Of a stretch of DNA of 64,000 bases, positions 12,300 to 24,561 are shown in pieces. The notes below the pieces were generated by a model. It was given only the letters and a program-made list of their open reading frames with translations. It made no database searches and was not told where the DNA came from. The translations under genes were made by a program, and so were the position numbers. Each line of letters begins with the position of its first letter. Position 1 is the first letter of the stretch. Origin of the DNA: Pteria penguin (taxonomy: Eukaryota > Mollusca > Bivalvia > Pterioida > Pteriidae). The DNA is taken from the NCBI GenBank assembly GCA_035048485.1, contig CM068584.1:65220542-65284541 (forward strand). Reading direction: 5' to 3'.

Positions 12300-13480
12300 A
12301 TGCAAAGCCACTTTTAAATAAGAACTGACATGTTCAAATGTATACACTGATCCATTTTCCATTTGTGACATGGCATTTAGCGCTACGATGTCATGTATGG
12401 TTGGGTATCTAATTATGACATCACAGGCATAACAATTGATAGTCCATGTAATGCTACTTTTGTGTTGAAAAATTGGAACAGTGTTTTATGATTTAGGGAT
12501 TACATGTGAGTGTTTTATACACCAGGTAGTGAAACTCCATTTCTGACAAGGTATTCGACGATTCCCTGTCAGTTTTTGGAAAACAAAAGCATGGTAATCC
12601 CATTCTAATGCATTTGACAAAAATAATTACAACTAGAGCAGAGGCAATAAGCAGAGTTACGGTTTTCTAAACCAAGCTGTTAATCACAGTGACGTCAAAT
12701 CAAAAACTGCAGGGTATCATGACGTCATATCAAAAACTACAGGGTATCGTGAATACCCTTGCAGTTTTTGAATGAGACAGCCAATGAGATCGCATGTTAC
12801 ATACAAAATGCATTACAATTTGTCTTTCTTATCAGAGTTGATTTAATGTCATCTTTATCATTTACCTTATAGCACTTCACACCCAGATAAAAATGTTTCA
12901 CATTATCAGTTTTGGAGAGTGAAGAAGTCAATGACTGACTCTTAAAAGTGGAAGGGCACATGTGAATTTACAAATCTTCATCTGAAAATAAAAAAAAACA
13001 AAAACAAAACATGGAACTCTTTCCACTGAAAACGACAAAAAAACACACAAAAAAAGAAAGTAATAAAAAAAGAAAAGAAAACTACAAAACCGGAAACTTC
13101 ACAAGGAACAAAAAACAAAGATTTTGCAGAGGTCTTGTTGTATGATAAAATTTCACAATTTTATAAAACCTTTTTTCGAAAAGTGCCGAGACACAAACCC
13201 CTTGTGTCTCCCCCTCCCTGTTTTTGAAAGCAAATTCCAAAATGCTAGGTATGTTCTACTGTATCAATCTAAATGACGGTATAAACATTAAAAGTCAACG
13301 TAAAATCATTGAGGATTCACTGACCATTGAATTAAAACAAAGGTCAGATTCACAAATTTGAAAATTCTGTGGAGTGTAAGAACTTTTCATTGTCATTAGC
13401 TACAAACAATGAGTGTTAAGTAAATCAAATAAGAAAGAAAAAAATTTATTCATCTGCAAAAGCAAGGTGATGATATCAAC
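12300..13480. other. Non-coding, nothing recognised
   Basis: AT-rich with A-rich tracts near 12985-13100. A short direct repeat (TGACGTCA[A/T]ATCAAAAACT near 12690 and 12720) is visible. No gene found. Confidence 0.45.
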
Positions 13481-13485
13481 ATGTA

Positions 13486-13663
13486 CAGTCAAACCTGTGT
13501 ATTAAGGTCAGCTAAGGGAATAGTCAAAAGTGACCTTTATAGACAGGTGGCCTTTATACAGAGGTCTATTATCTAGGAAAACATAGAATTTGGGAATTTA
13601 AAATGTGACCTTTAAAGACAGGTGACCTCTTAATAGAGGTGGCCACTAAGACAGGTTCCACTG
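13486..13663. mobile_element. MITE, 178 bp, TA-flanked
   Basis: The left end TACAGTCAAACCTGT and the right end ACAGGTTCCACTGTA are inverted copies of each other with two mismatches. The interior has repeated GACCTTTATAGACAGGTGGC-like motifs. Similar sequence (GTCAAACCTCGATATCTC) starts another fragment near 35374. Confidence 0.75.
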
Positions 13664-13868
13664 TATGTTAAAAACCATGAAGAAGAATTACTGTACATGT
13701 CCAAGACCTTTTACCAATCTTACATGATATATGGGGCAATTTCGGACAAATGGTATTTTGCTGCTCAGATTTGTGTCATGTTATTTATGTGACGTCAGAA
13801 TCCAAGCTTTAATGTCATAATGAAAATTACAGCAAAAAATAGTTTGTCCAATATTACAGTGCAGTCCA

Positions 13869-14090
13869 GGGGCCTTATTCACAAAGAAACTTAAGTCTAA
13901 GTCTAAGAATTGAGACATATGTGGTAGCATATGTCTTAATTCTAAGTATTAGTAAAAAGTTTCTGTAAACAGTATATCTGATAAGCTATTCACAGGCAAA
14001 CTTTCGACAAATTCTTAGAACAATGACACATGATATTTAAGGTATCAGTTCTTAGACTTAAACTTAAGTTTCTTTGTGAATAAGCCCCCC
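13869..14090. mobile_element. MITE/foldback, GGGGCCTTATTCACAAAG ends
   Basis: GGGGCCTTATTCACAAAGAA followed by ACTTAAG at the left is mirrored by CTTAAGTTTCTTTGTGAATA and AGCCCCCC at the right. The ~30-bp inverted ends are followed by further complementary sequence (TCTAAGTCTAAGAATT against TTCTTAGACTTA). I see no convincing target duplication. Confidence 0.7.
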
Positions 14091-14790
14091 GGTGTTTTGC
14101 ACTTTTTCCACCCACCACAGGGGGCCATGTAAGATATGAAAATGATAAATTGAAAATAGTACACGTTACACAACAAGTTTTTAAGTAGGACATCCGGTTA
14201 TTTGATAAGGAGTATTTGGAGCATTTGGGGTAAAGCATCGGGCTTTATCATAGAGAACAATGCGTATTTCGAGAGGAATTTTGATAAAGAGGAATAATTA
14301 AGATATTTCATCATTCAAACAAGTAAATTTTGAATAAATGTTTAACATATTTCCGATCGTATTTTATAAGCAAAACCCTAGTTTATATTTGATACAGATG
14401 GACTTTAAATTGTATTATTGCTAATGAAAAACCCCAAATATCATGGCCACAGGCGTAAAGAAAGCTTGGGTTGCTATGTCGGCGTAAAAAAGAACAAGGC
14501 AGTTAACTATGAATTTCACCAGAAGTCGGAAAAAGACGTAGGGACGAAAAAATACTGAAAGCACAAGAGTTTTGACTTTTGGTATCAACTCAGTAATGTT
14601 TTATTTAAGTGATCATAAAGTTTTATGGAGGTACACTCAAAATTAATGAAGATATGCACCAAAACAACTTTAAATTGCAGACGAATATTTTACTCGAGAT
14701 TAGCTGGCCCACCCCTGGTCAGGTCATCGACTTAAAATGCATGAATTTCAAATAATAATGATAAATGCAGCACAACCTTCTCATATCAAT
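14091..14790. other. Non-coding, nothing recognised
   Basis: No frame with a recognisable domain and no repeat family shared with the rest of the window. Confidence 0.4.
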
Positions 14791-14995
14791 AACAAGAGGC
14801 CCAAGTGGGCCTATATCGCTCACCTGGACATCTAGATCAAACAAAGCACAAAATTTGTGCATAATATGTTGAGGAACAAGCATGAAATTTTTCATTGAAT
14901 TCTGCCCAGTAGTTTCAGAGAAGAAGTTGAATATATCAAAAAGTTTACGGACAGACAACAGACAATCTGGTATGATATTTGGCTCAGGTGAGCTC
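14791..14995 (+). mobile_element. Short hairpin-ended element (AACAAGAGGCCC family)
   Basis: Begins AACAAGAGGCCCAAGTGGGC, with a 6-bp-stem hairpin, followed by CTATATCGCTCACCTG. It ends TTTGGCTCAGGTGAGCTC. Between them is only ~130 bp with the AGAGAAGAAGTTGAATAT core motif. It is a deletion form of the larger elements at 45.7-48.6 and 50.2-50.8 kb. Confidence 0.7.
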
Positions 14996-14999
14996 AAAA

Positions 15000-16047
15000 T
15001 CAAAGTCCCATAACTCTGTAACTACAAATCGGATGAACCTGAAAATCGAAAGGCGGCTTCCTCTCCACATTCTTGATCTATTGATTTCATTATATTTCAA
15101 GTGAATTTAATCAAAACATAATCAGAGAAAAACTTTCATTCTTTAAAGACATACATACAAAGCTATTGACGTGAAAATTTCTTGAGGAGAAAATCACCCG
15201 CTATCGTGTCTTGTGACGTGAAAAATGATACAGTATCTTGAACCCATTTTTTTTTTCTCAAAAATGAAAAAAATGATAAGGGGAGGAGCGGAGGAGGTGT
15301 TTTTAATTTATTATGAAACAACATGATCATTTCATGTTTCAAACAATTGTTTTAAATGTTAAATATTGAAAATATATCAGTATCTGTATGGTTTGCACTT
15401 CACTGGAAGAAGAAGTCAATGCAAATTGCAATGATGCAGTAATCTTTCCCCTTTTGCATAGAATAAAATTTATAAAAATTGGCCTGTGGTGGCACCACCT
15501 GTTGACGCATCTTAACTTCACACAGTTCTGAAGATAAAGAAGAAAATGTGAATACCCCCCCCCCTTTTTTTTTAATTAAGAAAAAATAAAATAAGATAAA
15601 AATCTAGAAATTGAGATATTGAAAAAAAAATTTCTCACTTTTCTGCATTGAAATTACTAAGTCCAAAAAAATGTCAAAAATTTGATTTCAGAATGGAACC
15701 AAAAATAACAACTCTTCTTCACACATCTGTCAAGATCATTCCTATGCATTCAGTTTGTCTCTGTATGCCCCCAGTCTGAAGAAGAAGTTTGTCAAAGGAG
15801 GGTACCCTCTGTGACCTACTTTTGCTAATGGTGGCGCCACCTGTCAATGGATCCGGACGAAAAATAACAACACTTGTAGGGGACCTTGAGTACTTCATGC
15901 ATACCAAGTTTCATCAAATTCTGTTCCGTGGATCTGAAGAAGAAGTCGAAAATGTGAAAAGTTTACGACAGACGATGGACGCCGGACGCCAGACGCCAGA
16001 CTAACTATGACAATAGCTCACTTGAGCCTTTGGCTCAGGTGAGCTAA
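15000..16047 (+). mobile_element. 3' portion of a hairpin-ended element
   Basis: 15770-16047 matches the 3' part of the long elements ending at 48560 and 58230 (GTCAAAGGAGGGTACCCTCT, GGTGGCGCCACCTGTCAATG, GGGGACCTTGAGTACTTCAT). It ends with a near-perfect hairpin at 16015-16045 (14-bp stem with one mismatch, 3-nt loop) and then CTAAAAA. The 15000-15770 segment is similar in style but more diverged. No protein is encoded. Confidence 0.65.
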
Positions 16048-16049
16048 AA

Positions 16050-17600
16050 ATAAAATAAACTCTCACCTCTTCAAGATTTGTTAAGTCCCTAAAATAGTGC
16101 ACTACATGATTTTATTTTTTGCATTGCAAACTGTTTTGAACTCGACCGTTTTCCACTCGATGAATATAGATCTATCTGAAGCATAGCTGTAACAACTCCT
16201 TCCAAAATCCAATGTGAACACACATGTGTATACCCAAGTGTAAATAGAGTCATATCCTAAAACTCATGAAGTATAACGCATAACTTTTGAGTACAATTTT
16301 AATTGGAAGAAGAAGAACAACAACAGCAATATATCCTAAAACTCTATCTTAAACACCCCCCCCCCCCCTCTTTTTCTATAGGAAAAAGTAAACGTAAACT
16401 GCATACATTGTCATGGGACAGAAATACAGCACATGTATGCATTTATATCCATATGTAATGTTATGTGATTTTCGCACTAATTTCTTCCCACTAACTCATC
16501 GTTCTCTGTCGGGCTGTCCATTACCATTGCATTGGCACTGACAAAGTACCGTTATGCGGGCACATACTGGGATTCAATCGCCTCGTCCAAGCGTTGCTAG
16601 TGTACACAATGAAATCTCTACTTTCGTTTTGAAATCGACACGATAAATAAAGTTATTTTTGTACTTACGTTAAAATTAAATCGGCTCAAAGATGGTTAAA
16701 GTCGTGACTTTTGAAATGAGTCACCATTCCTTATTTCTCTTGGAGGGGCACCGGCTTAAACGGAAATGAATATTGCCTCACTGCGCATGATCTATTTCAA
16801 TCGATTGAAAGTTAGTCATGCTTGATTGATCACGCTGCACTTTGTTGCATACACGTGTACATGAACATGTTATGTGCGTACAAATGGACGGTTATCTTTG
16901 AATTTTGGTTAATTAAATATATGGATATACTTGTATATAAATATATTTATACAAAACTTGAATTATGTTGATGGTATGGAAAGTTTATATATAAACAGTG
17001 CAAACCCCCTCCTTTTTTTAAATCGTAACATTTACATTTTAGTGGTATATAGATCTATATGAAATCTGAGACATAATGAAGACTTGTAACACAGTTTAGA
17101 GACGTCAATAATACATAGAACAGACGGGTACAGATCGACTCAGAAAAGGGGGGTTGCCGGGAAACTCATCTCCTCCCCCCCCCCTTTTTTTCTTACCAGA
17201 CAAATGCATAATGAGTTGAGTCAAAACTATTACACAAAAATGGTAGTTGGAATTGACCATTCTTTCGGAAATTGCTGTTAATAAAGGTCCATGTCAACTC
17301 CTTTAGATCTTGATCATTAAATAAACGTATAATGTACTTTTAAAATACATTGTTTCATCTTCCACCACAATCCATTCGGAGTCAAAGGAATTACAACCCC
17401 CCCCCCCCCCCCCCCCAACCGGCCCCTCTCTGTACGCCCGCATAAAAATGTGAGTGTATATTATGCTATACCGCTGTCGTCCGTCTGTCTGTCTGCCCAA
17501 CATATTTTGTATTGGTAACTCCTTTTAATTATAAATATAAACAATTATGGGATTTTAATGAAACTTTGTACAACTGATGAAAGAACACTAGCCTATATGA
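16050..17600. other. Non-coding, nothing recognised
   Basis: Poly-C runs at about 16357-16369, 17174-17185 and 17398-17416. No gene, and no repeat shared with the rest of the window. Confidence 0.45.
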
Positions 17601-18115
17601 AGATGTGCATATTGGAAGGGGAATACTGTCCAAAAACATTTGTAAATAAGAGGTATGGCCCTTGGACTCGGATTTCCTTAAAATACCTGGTCTTCAAATT
17701 TCCGCCTAAAACTATTTGGGGATTTTGATGTAACTTGGTACAAAAAAAAGAACACCCTCAAAAGATGTGCATATTGGAAGGGGAATGCTGTCCAAAAATT
17801 ACATGAGTTATGGCCCTTGGACTTAGAGTTTCTTTGAGTTTTCTATGCAAATACATTGTCTTTACAACTCCTCCCAAACCTTTCGGCAAAATCTGATCAA
17901 ATGTAGTACAAAGAAAGAACACTATATGAAGATGTGCATATTGGAAGGGAATGCTATAAAAAAAAAAAAAAAAAAAAGGAGTCACCACCCTTGGACCTAG
18001 AGTTTTGTATGCTAAATACCTTATCTTTGCAACTCCTATTTCCTTTGGTGAATGGCATGCGGTACAATCGAAGGTGACATTATGAAGATGTACGTGTTGA
18101 ACAGGAATATTCACA
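17601..18115. repeat. ~160-bp tandem repeat, about 3.5 copies
   Basis: GATGTGCATATTGGAAGGGG recurs near 17602, 17763 and 17931, and in altered form near 18083. ATGGCCCTTGGACT and an AACTCCT motif also recur at matching offsets. The period is 152-168 bp. It contains a 19-A run near 17959. No coding capacity. Confidence 0.75.
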
Positions 18116-18122
18116 TCTCACA

Positions 18123-18238
18123 TATATTGAGATCCCTCACTGCTTCGGAAGGGTCCGTTGCAAAGGTCTAAATTTGTATGCAATCACCATATATGTGAAA
18201 TAATCGTGGAGTGACAATATTCAATCAATCAATTAATA
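18123..18238 (+). mobile_element. SINE family 1, 5'-truncated
   Basis: Carries only the core and tail: GATCCCTCACTGCTTCGGAA, then GTGAAATAATCGTGGAGTGA and CAATCAATCAATTA. The tRNA-like head is missing, which is typical of incomplete reverse transcription. Confidence 0.75.
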
Positions 18239-18406
18239 TGAAAGGAGGGGGAGTGTTAACATGGGAAATGATTGATGGGTAAAGATCAATTAACCTACAA
18301 TCAACTGAAGAAGAAAACTGAACTATTTTACTAATATGAAATTTTAGAGGTAATTACCTTCATCAATTAGATTAGATATGTAGCTCTAGTGTGTATGACA
18401 CCTAGG

Positions 18407-18563
18407 ATAACAACATCAGTGGCGGATACAGGATTTCCGAAAAGGAGGGGGGGGCATGTGTATAAGCCAAAGTACTTGGTCATTTTTGCTGCTAAATCTG
18501 GATTTTCTTGTAAATATGTGGAGAGAAAGGGGGGGGGGGGGGCGCCACTTCTAAATTCGCCAC
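18407..18563. mobile_element. MITE with GGCGGAT ends
   Basis: The left end CAGTGGCGGATACAGGATTT and the right end AAATTCGCCACTG are inverted relatives. The interior is G-rich (runs near 18446 and 18530). No transposase. A sister copy is at 19289-19409. Confidence 0.65.
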
Positions 18564-19288
18564 TGAAAATGCTGGCATATTATGTGCCGTGTAACGGTGC
18601 CCTATTTTTGTCTGGATTTTTTTTTCTACTACGGAAAATTAAAAAAAAATGTATTACAATTTTTAAAAGATGTAACCCCACTTCAAAACTTTCTACCCCT
18701 TGGTAAATTCTACGAAGTATTTCAATTGTGTACTAAACACCTCTGGTATCATTACGTTTGTACCATTCGGTGGACGTTATGTGGGCCACCGGTTACCGAT
18801 TACATATGATACAATGTATCAAGGCCAGTTTCATTTATGCAACACAGTAGCGGATGCATGATTTGAGACAAAAAAGGGGGCTACGTGTGAAAGTCAAGTA
18901 TTATCCAAAATACTACAGGCAATTGTATAATAAGGAGGGAGGGGTGTATAGTTAGGAGCAACCCCCCCCCCCTTTATTATTTGATTACCTCTGCAAAATA
19001 TTCAGCCATTTTGGGCACCCGATCTGGACTTTTACTCATTTTATTTGAGTCGTCCACCCTATCATCTATATGCCTTGAATTTTTACCAAAAAGAAGGGGG
19101 GGGGGGGTGGGAAGAAAGGCCCGCCTCTCAATTCACAATTGTAACACTGCCAACCCAACAGATAACCAAACTTGTTAACATTCCTAAAATGTTAAGTGCT
19201 AATGTACTAATGTACCATTCATACTAGTTTACCTTACTTTGAATTATATTATTCAACAGAAGTACAGGATCACCTATAAGGGTCACCA
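18564..19288. other. Non-coding with MITE fragments
   Basis: A one-ended relative of the GGCGGAT MITE begins near 18846 (CAGTAGCGGATGCATGATTT). Poly-C at 18961-18971 and poly-G near 19096-19107 resemble its interior. No gene. Confidence 0.45.
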
Positions 19289-19409
19289 GTGGCGGATCCA
19301 GAATTTCCGAAAAGGTGATAGGGGCACGTGTGTATTAGCCTAACTACTCAGTCATTCTGGTGCCAAATGTAAATATGTGGCGAAAGGGGGCCCTCTAAAT
19401 CCGCCACTG
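19289..19409. mobile_element. MITE with GGCGGATCC ends, 121 bp
   Basis: CAGTGGCGGATCCAGAATTT at the left is mirrored by CTAAATCCGCCACTG at the right. The interior (TCCGAAAAGGTGATAGGGGC, AATATGTGGCGAAAGGGGG) matches the copy at 18407-18563. Similar right ends appear near 42540. Confidence 0.7.
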
Positions 19410-19959
19410 ATTACATACTTGGTCTAACTTTAAAATTACCGATGAAGGTTTTAAACATGAGTATGCATTTCATCAGGTATTACACATAACAGTGCACTGT
19501 ACTCTAAGAATCTCATTCCTTTTTATATAAATGATATATGCTGAAATTTCAAACTTAATCAATTGGATTATTTCCAAGATTTTGATTACAGTTTCAAATT
19601 CTTGAATATAACTATAAACAATAATTATCTAACATATATTCTCTTCCCTTTCCCAATTATTCTACCCTTTTTAACCATCTCCTCTCTAATTATATTTTCT
19701 ATTTGCCATTTTACCAATTCCAAAAATCCTTTCACTTTAAAAACTAAAACCTGTTCGAAACCCTCTTCCAGTCTTGTTTGAGCATTACCATTGTATCAGA
19801 TACACAGATCTTGGCAGAGTCAATTGCATAAGAACCTCTAAAACATTAGTGTCATTTCCTCCCTTTTATTTTTGTCCTATGAAATGTGAAATTTCATCTT
19901 CAATCAGGGATACTGACACTTACAATATAAGGTCCCTTGTTATGCCCCACGAGATGTAT
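19410..19959. other. Non-coding flank of the LINE
   Basis: AT-rich; short frames only. It ends directly at the left target duplication of the LINE. Confidence 0.4.
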
Positions 19960-20283
19960 TTGATTGACTGATTATTTTTTTTTTTTTATTTACATTTTTC
20001 TAGTCAGTACACAAATCATAACAAAATATTGCAATATGATATTTCAATGACTAGATTTTAAGAGAGAAAGAAAAAAGAAGAGAGAAGAGAAATCAACTTT
20101 CATGCACACATTCATACCATTATACAGAATTTACAGAAATTTTACAAGATAACAACAGTAGACCAGAAAGCAGTAAAAACCGCTCAAAAGAGAAGAAAAA
20201 AAAAAAAATAGAAACAGTTTGGAATAGGTGTAATATTGTAAAAAACAAACAGAAAAAGAGGGAATGAATAGTCATTTAGTCAC

Positions 20284-23200
20284 TTAAAAGTGAAAAATTT
20301 CTTCCCATTCATCCCAGAGACAACAAAATTTTCTGAATTCAAAATTTTTAATTGCTATGTATTTAGCAATATTGTATTTGAACTTAATATGGTAGAGTAA
20401 CCCTCGGAGAGATGGAAGTTTGTTTTGTTTTGAACATACATATATATATTGTTTTGTGTAAAGAATAATAAAGTTTAGGACAAAATTGTTTTTGCAGGGT
20501 TTTTCACCAAAAATAACATTTATAGTATTAAATCCAACTCTTTTAGAAATATTTTCATAAATATGAAGGCTTAGAGAGTTCCAGATGTGTAGAACATAAG
20601 AACATTCAAGAAAAAGGTGAGGTATGGTTTCTATGTTCTCATCACAGAAGGAACAGAGATCTGAGGATTTAATTTTAATTTTTTTAAGATATGCATTAGT
20701 GGGTAAGATTCTATGTAAGATGCGATATTGGAGCCATTGAACAGAAGTATCTTTAGTAGTTTTAAAACAAGTTTTAAAAAAGTAAGTGGGGTTTGAAAAT
20801 TCCACAATATGGGATAGTTCATTTTTCCATTTCAAGATTCCAGAAGGTTGAATGTTTTTTTCATTGAGTAATTTATATATGGATGTAGAACATTTTGAGT
20901 TGGAAAAAAAGCACATTAAATGATATGGGATATATGGGAGTTCAATTTTTTCATAGCTTTGTGAATTCAGTCCAATTTTTCTTAGGTATACAGAGATTGC
21001 ACTTGAAATACTATTATACTGCATGGTCCCAATAAAAATATTGAATTTTCCCTCAAAGTCTTGTTTTGAGAGAATTTTTCCATTATCATCTAGGAAATCA
21101 TTGATGATTTTGATCTCTTTATTATACCAATTTTGGAAGAAGATAGGATGTTTATCAATAAGAATATTGGAACTATGCCAAACAGGACTGAATACACCAA
21201 GCAAAACAGACTCAGTAGTCAATTTGTAATTGTACATTGTTAAAACTTTATGCCATTCTAAGAAAACATCTTTCCAGAAATCATTAGGGGAAGTTACTGA
21301 AGTTTTAAATATAAAGCTATCACCGAAGTTTAAAAGGAAATCCGAGAAATTTTCTCCAAAGTTAGCTTTAAAAATATGCATCCAAGACTGATTTCCTTTC
21401 AGTAATCTCTTTATCCATGTGCATTTCAATGATGATAAAAAATTTTCTATATTCACCATATTAAGTCCACCCAACTCATGGTGTTGTGTCATTACATCCC
21501 TTTTAACTTTATTACGCTTAGTTCCCCAAATAAATCTACAAAAATCTTGGTTTAAGGAAGATAATACTTCCTGTTTAGGATTAGGAAGAGCTAAAAAGAG
21601 GTGGTTTAACTTTGGGACAATAATGGTTTTAATAACAGTCACTCTTCCAATAGGTGTTAAAATTCTTCTGCTCCATTGCTTCAATTGTGCTTTAATTCTA
21701 GGAATTTGTATTTTAAAGTTTAAATCAATAATTTCATTTAAATTTACTGAAAAATTTATACCCAATAGTGAGAATTTAGTAGAACCCCATACTAATTTCC
21801 ATCTACTATGATGAAAAACTTGGTCAGAAAATTTTTTTGAGCTAATCCAAATGACCTTGGTTTTTTGCTGCATTTATTTTTAAGCCTGACATTTTCGAAA
21901 AATATTCCAAAGTTTCTAAAGCCATGAAAAGAGATTTTTTTGAACCATCAAGAAATAAGGAGGTATCATCTGCGTATTGAGAGACTTTATGTTCGAAATT
22001 ATTAATAATGATACCTTTAATGTCATGATTTTGTTTAATAAGAATGTATAGCACCTCAGCACAAAGTAGGAAAATATATGGTGCAACCGGATCCCCTTGA
22101 CGGCAGCCACGACGAATATTAATTTGATCAGAGAGGAAACCACATTGCAAGACAGAGGCTTTAATTTCATTATTGAGAATTTTTATCCAATCTATTATGT
22201 TTTTGCCAAATCCAAAAAAATGTAGAGTTTTGTAGACAAAAGACCAAGCAATAGAGTCAAAAGCTTTCTCAAAATCAATTAAAACTAATAAACCCGGTAT
22301 GTTGTTTTTTTCTGTAAAGGCCATTAGGTCATATACGAGCCTGGTGTTTTCCCCAATATACCTACCAGGGAGAAAACCAGTCTGTGAGGGGGATATCAAT
22401 TCATTCAAAGTACCTTTTATTCGCTGACAAATACAGCCTGATATCAATTTATAAAAGACATTTAATAAAGTTATGGGTCTCCAATTTGTGAGAAATTGTC
22501 TGGGTTTATCACCCTTCGGTATACATGTAATAATTCCAAGTCTCTGTGATATTGGTAATTTTTTTTTACAAAAAACATCATTGACTGCATTGGTGATAAT
22601 AGTTTTTAAATCACGCCAAAAAAATTTGAAAAACTCCGCTGTATACCCATCACTTCCAGGGCTTTTGTTATTTTTCATGTTTTTTAGCACTGAGAGAATC
22701 TCTGTTTCACTTATATCATTTTCTAAAGTCTCAGCAATGTGGTCATTCAATTTAGGAATTTCAAAGGAACAATTCTTGAAAATTGTATTAAGATCAATAT
22801 CACAGAGTTCGGATTCTTTACTAGAGTATAGTCCCTCATAGAAAGTTTTTACAGCTTTTAAAACACCAGCTTGGTCATGAATGATTTTGCCATCTGAATC
22901 TATCTTTTTGATTGTTTTGTTTATAAAGTTACGGGATTCTAAATTACAAAAATATCTAGACGGCTTTTCTCCCTCCTCCACCCATTGAGCTTTTGATCTT
23001 ATAATATGGCCTTGTAGATACTCTCTGCGGAGATTTTCAAGCTCTGTTTTTTTATTTTCAATGAGTGAAAAATTTGTTGTTTTATTTTGCTCTAAATCTT
23101 CAATTTCAGCAATAAGGGACTGCTCAGCCTTAGTTCTTTCTTTTTTTTTAAAGCTTGAATACGAGATTGTAATACCTCTTACTTCAAGTAATAAAGCTTC

Positions 23201-24085
23201 TAAAAACAGGCTATCGTCTATGGAGTACTTGTCATTAATGGTACCGTTAGGATTCTGGTATTGGTCTTTGATTTTAGAAATTGTATCCTTGACCTTTTGC
23301 ACATATATTTTATCATTTAACAAAGCATTATTAAACTTCCAGAGGCCACGACCTCTTATAAAGTCATTAAATTTTAATTCCAATACAACAATAGAATGGT
23401 CAGATCTGTAGCCTGTTTTAATTGAGAATTTTTCTATTATATTGGATAAATTTTCAGATGTAAGTATATAGTCCAGACGGCCTTGTTTAATAGGATTTTT
23501 TTTGTGCCATGTATATATTCTTTTATCTGGGTTAAGGATTCTAAAGTAATCAGTAATTCTAAAGTCTTCCAAGAGTTCCAATAATTTTTCCCTTGCATTG
23601 GGATTATTTATATTAGAGTAATTATAAGTATCTAAGTCAGGGTCAATTGCAATGTTAAAGTCACCACATAAGATAAAATAAAGATTATCAAAATCTAGCA
23701 AAACTTCACGTATGTTTTCAAAAAATGCAGGTGAATCTGTATTTGGTCCATAAATGTTAACTAGAGTTATTCTGATATCATTTATACTCAAATCCACTGC
23801 TAGTAAGTTACCATTACCATCTTTTTTTTCTTTAAATATTTTCAATTCAAAATTGTTGTTGAAAAAAATAGCAACTCCTCTGCTGTTAGACGTATAAGAG
23901 TTAAAAATACATTTATAACCCCATTGGCTTTCAATGTAAGGTTCTAGATCAGGAACAAAATGAGTATCTTGAAAGCAAATGATTGAATAGTTTCTAGCTT
24001 TGTAATAGTTCAGACAATCTTTACGCTTTGATGACGTAGCTAGACCTTGACAGTTCACAGTAGCAATTGTTATTGTATCAGACAT
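20284..24085 (-). pseudogene. LINE ORF2p (endonuclease + reverse transcriptase), single frameshift
   Basis: The first frame (24085 to about 21866) starts with an apurinic-like endonuclease (TIATVNCQGL, CFQDTHF, GDFNIA, SDHSIVVLEL). It continues into a reverse transcriptase with RPITLLNVFYKLISG, LIDFEKAFDS, and the catalytic YADD motif near residue 712. At 21861-21866 a run of six A (minus strand) has one base too many relative to the reading frame. This shifts ORF2 into a second open frame (to 20284) containing the rest of the RT region and a C-terminal zinc-knuckle-like CSFC...H-x4-C motif near 20640. Allowing for that one base, the protein would be about 1,266 residues with no other stop. 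It may be a real mutation or a sequencing error in a homopolymer. Confidence 0.92.
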
Positions 24086-24561
24086 TGAAAAAACCCTTTA
24101 CATTCACATTAACCAACATACACAATGTACCTCCACACATGCACACACCATACACACAAGAAAGGAAAGATAGAGGGAAGGAGTTCATTTTATAAAAATA
24201 TAGAGAAGGAGCAGAGAGAGTAAAAACAATTGGAAAACTATCCAGTACTCACTCTAGGCTTATCGGATATAACCAATGAAACAGCAGGTCAAGTATATGT
24301 AACACATGATATAAATAAAATCAACACATCATGATCATGAATTAAGTGACAAGTGAATATAATTCACACGAGTTTTTCATTATTTGTTCAATGTGTTAAG
24401 AATTATGTTCATATTCATATATACTACTATACGACCTTGAAGTTTTGTCCCCCAAAACACAGCGAAGTACTAGTCGGAATCTGCGATAGTCACATTGTTT
24501 ACAAAATACACATCAAAACCGGATGCTCACATCACACGCGCACAGTTCTGGGCGTACTCGG
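24086..24561 (-). other. LINE inter-ORF spacer
   Basis: No open frame of note between ORF1 and ORF2. It holds A-rich and CA-rich sequence on the plus strand (24105-24165). Whether ORF2 is reached by reinitiation or an internal start cannot be told from sequence. Confidence 0.6.

Noticed and set aside
21023..21811. Plus-strand frames inside the LINE
   Set aside because: They are the antisense of ORF2 and show no domain.
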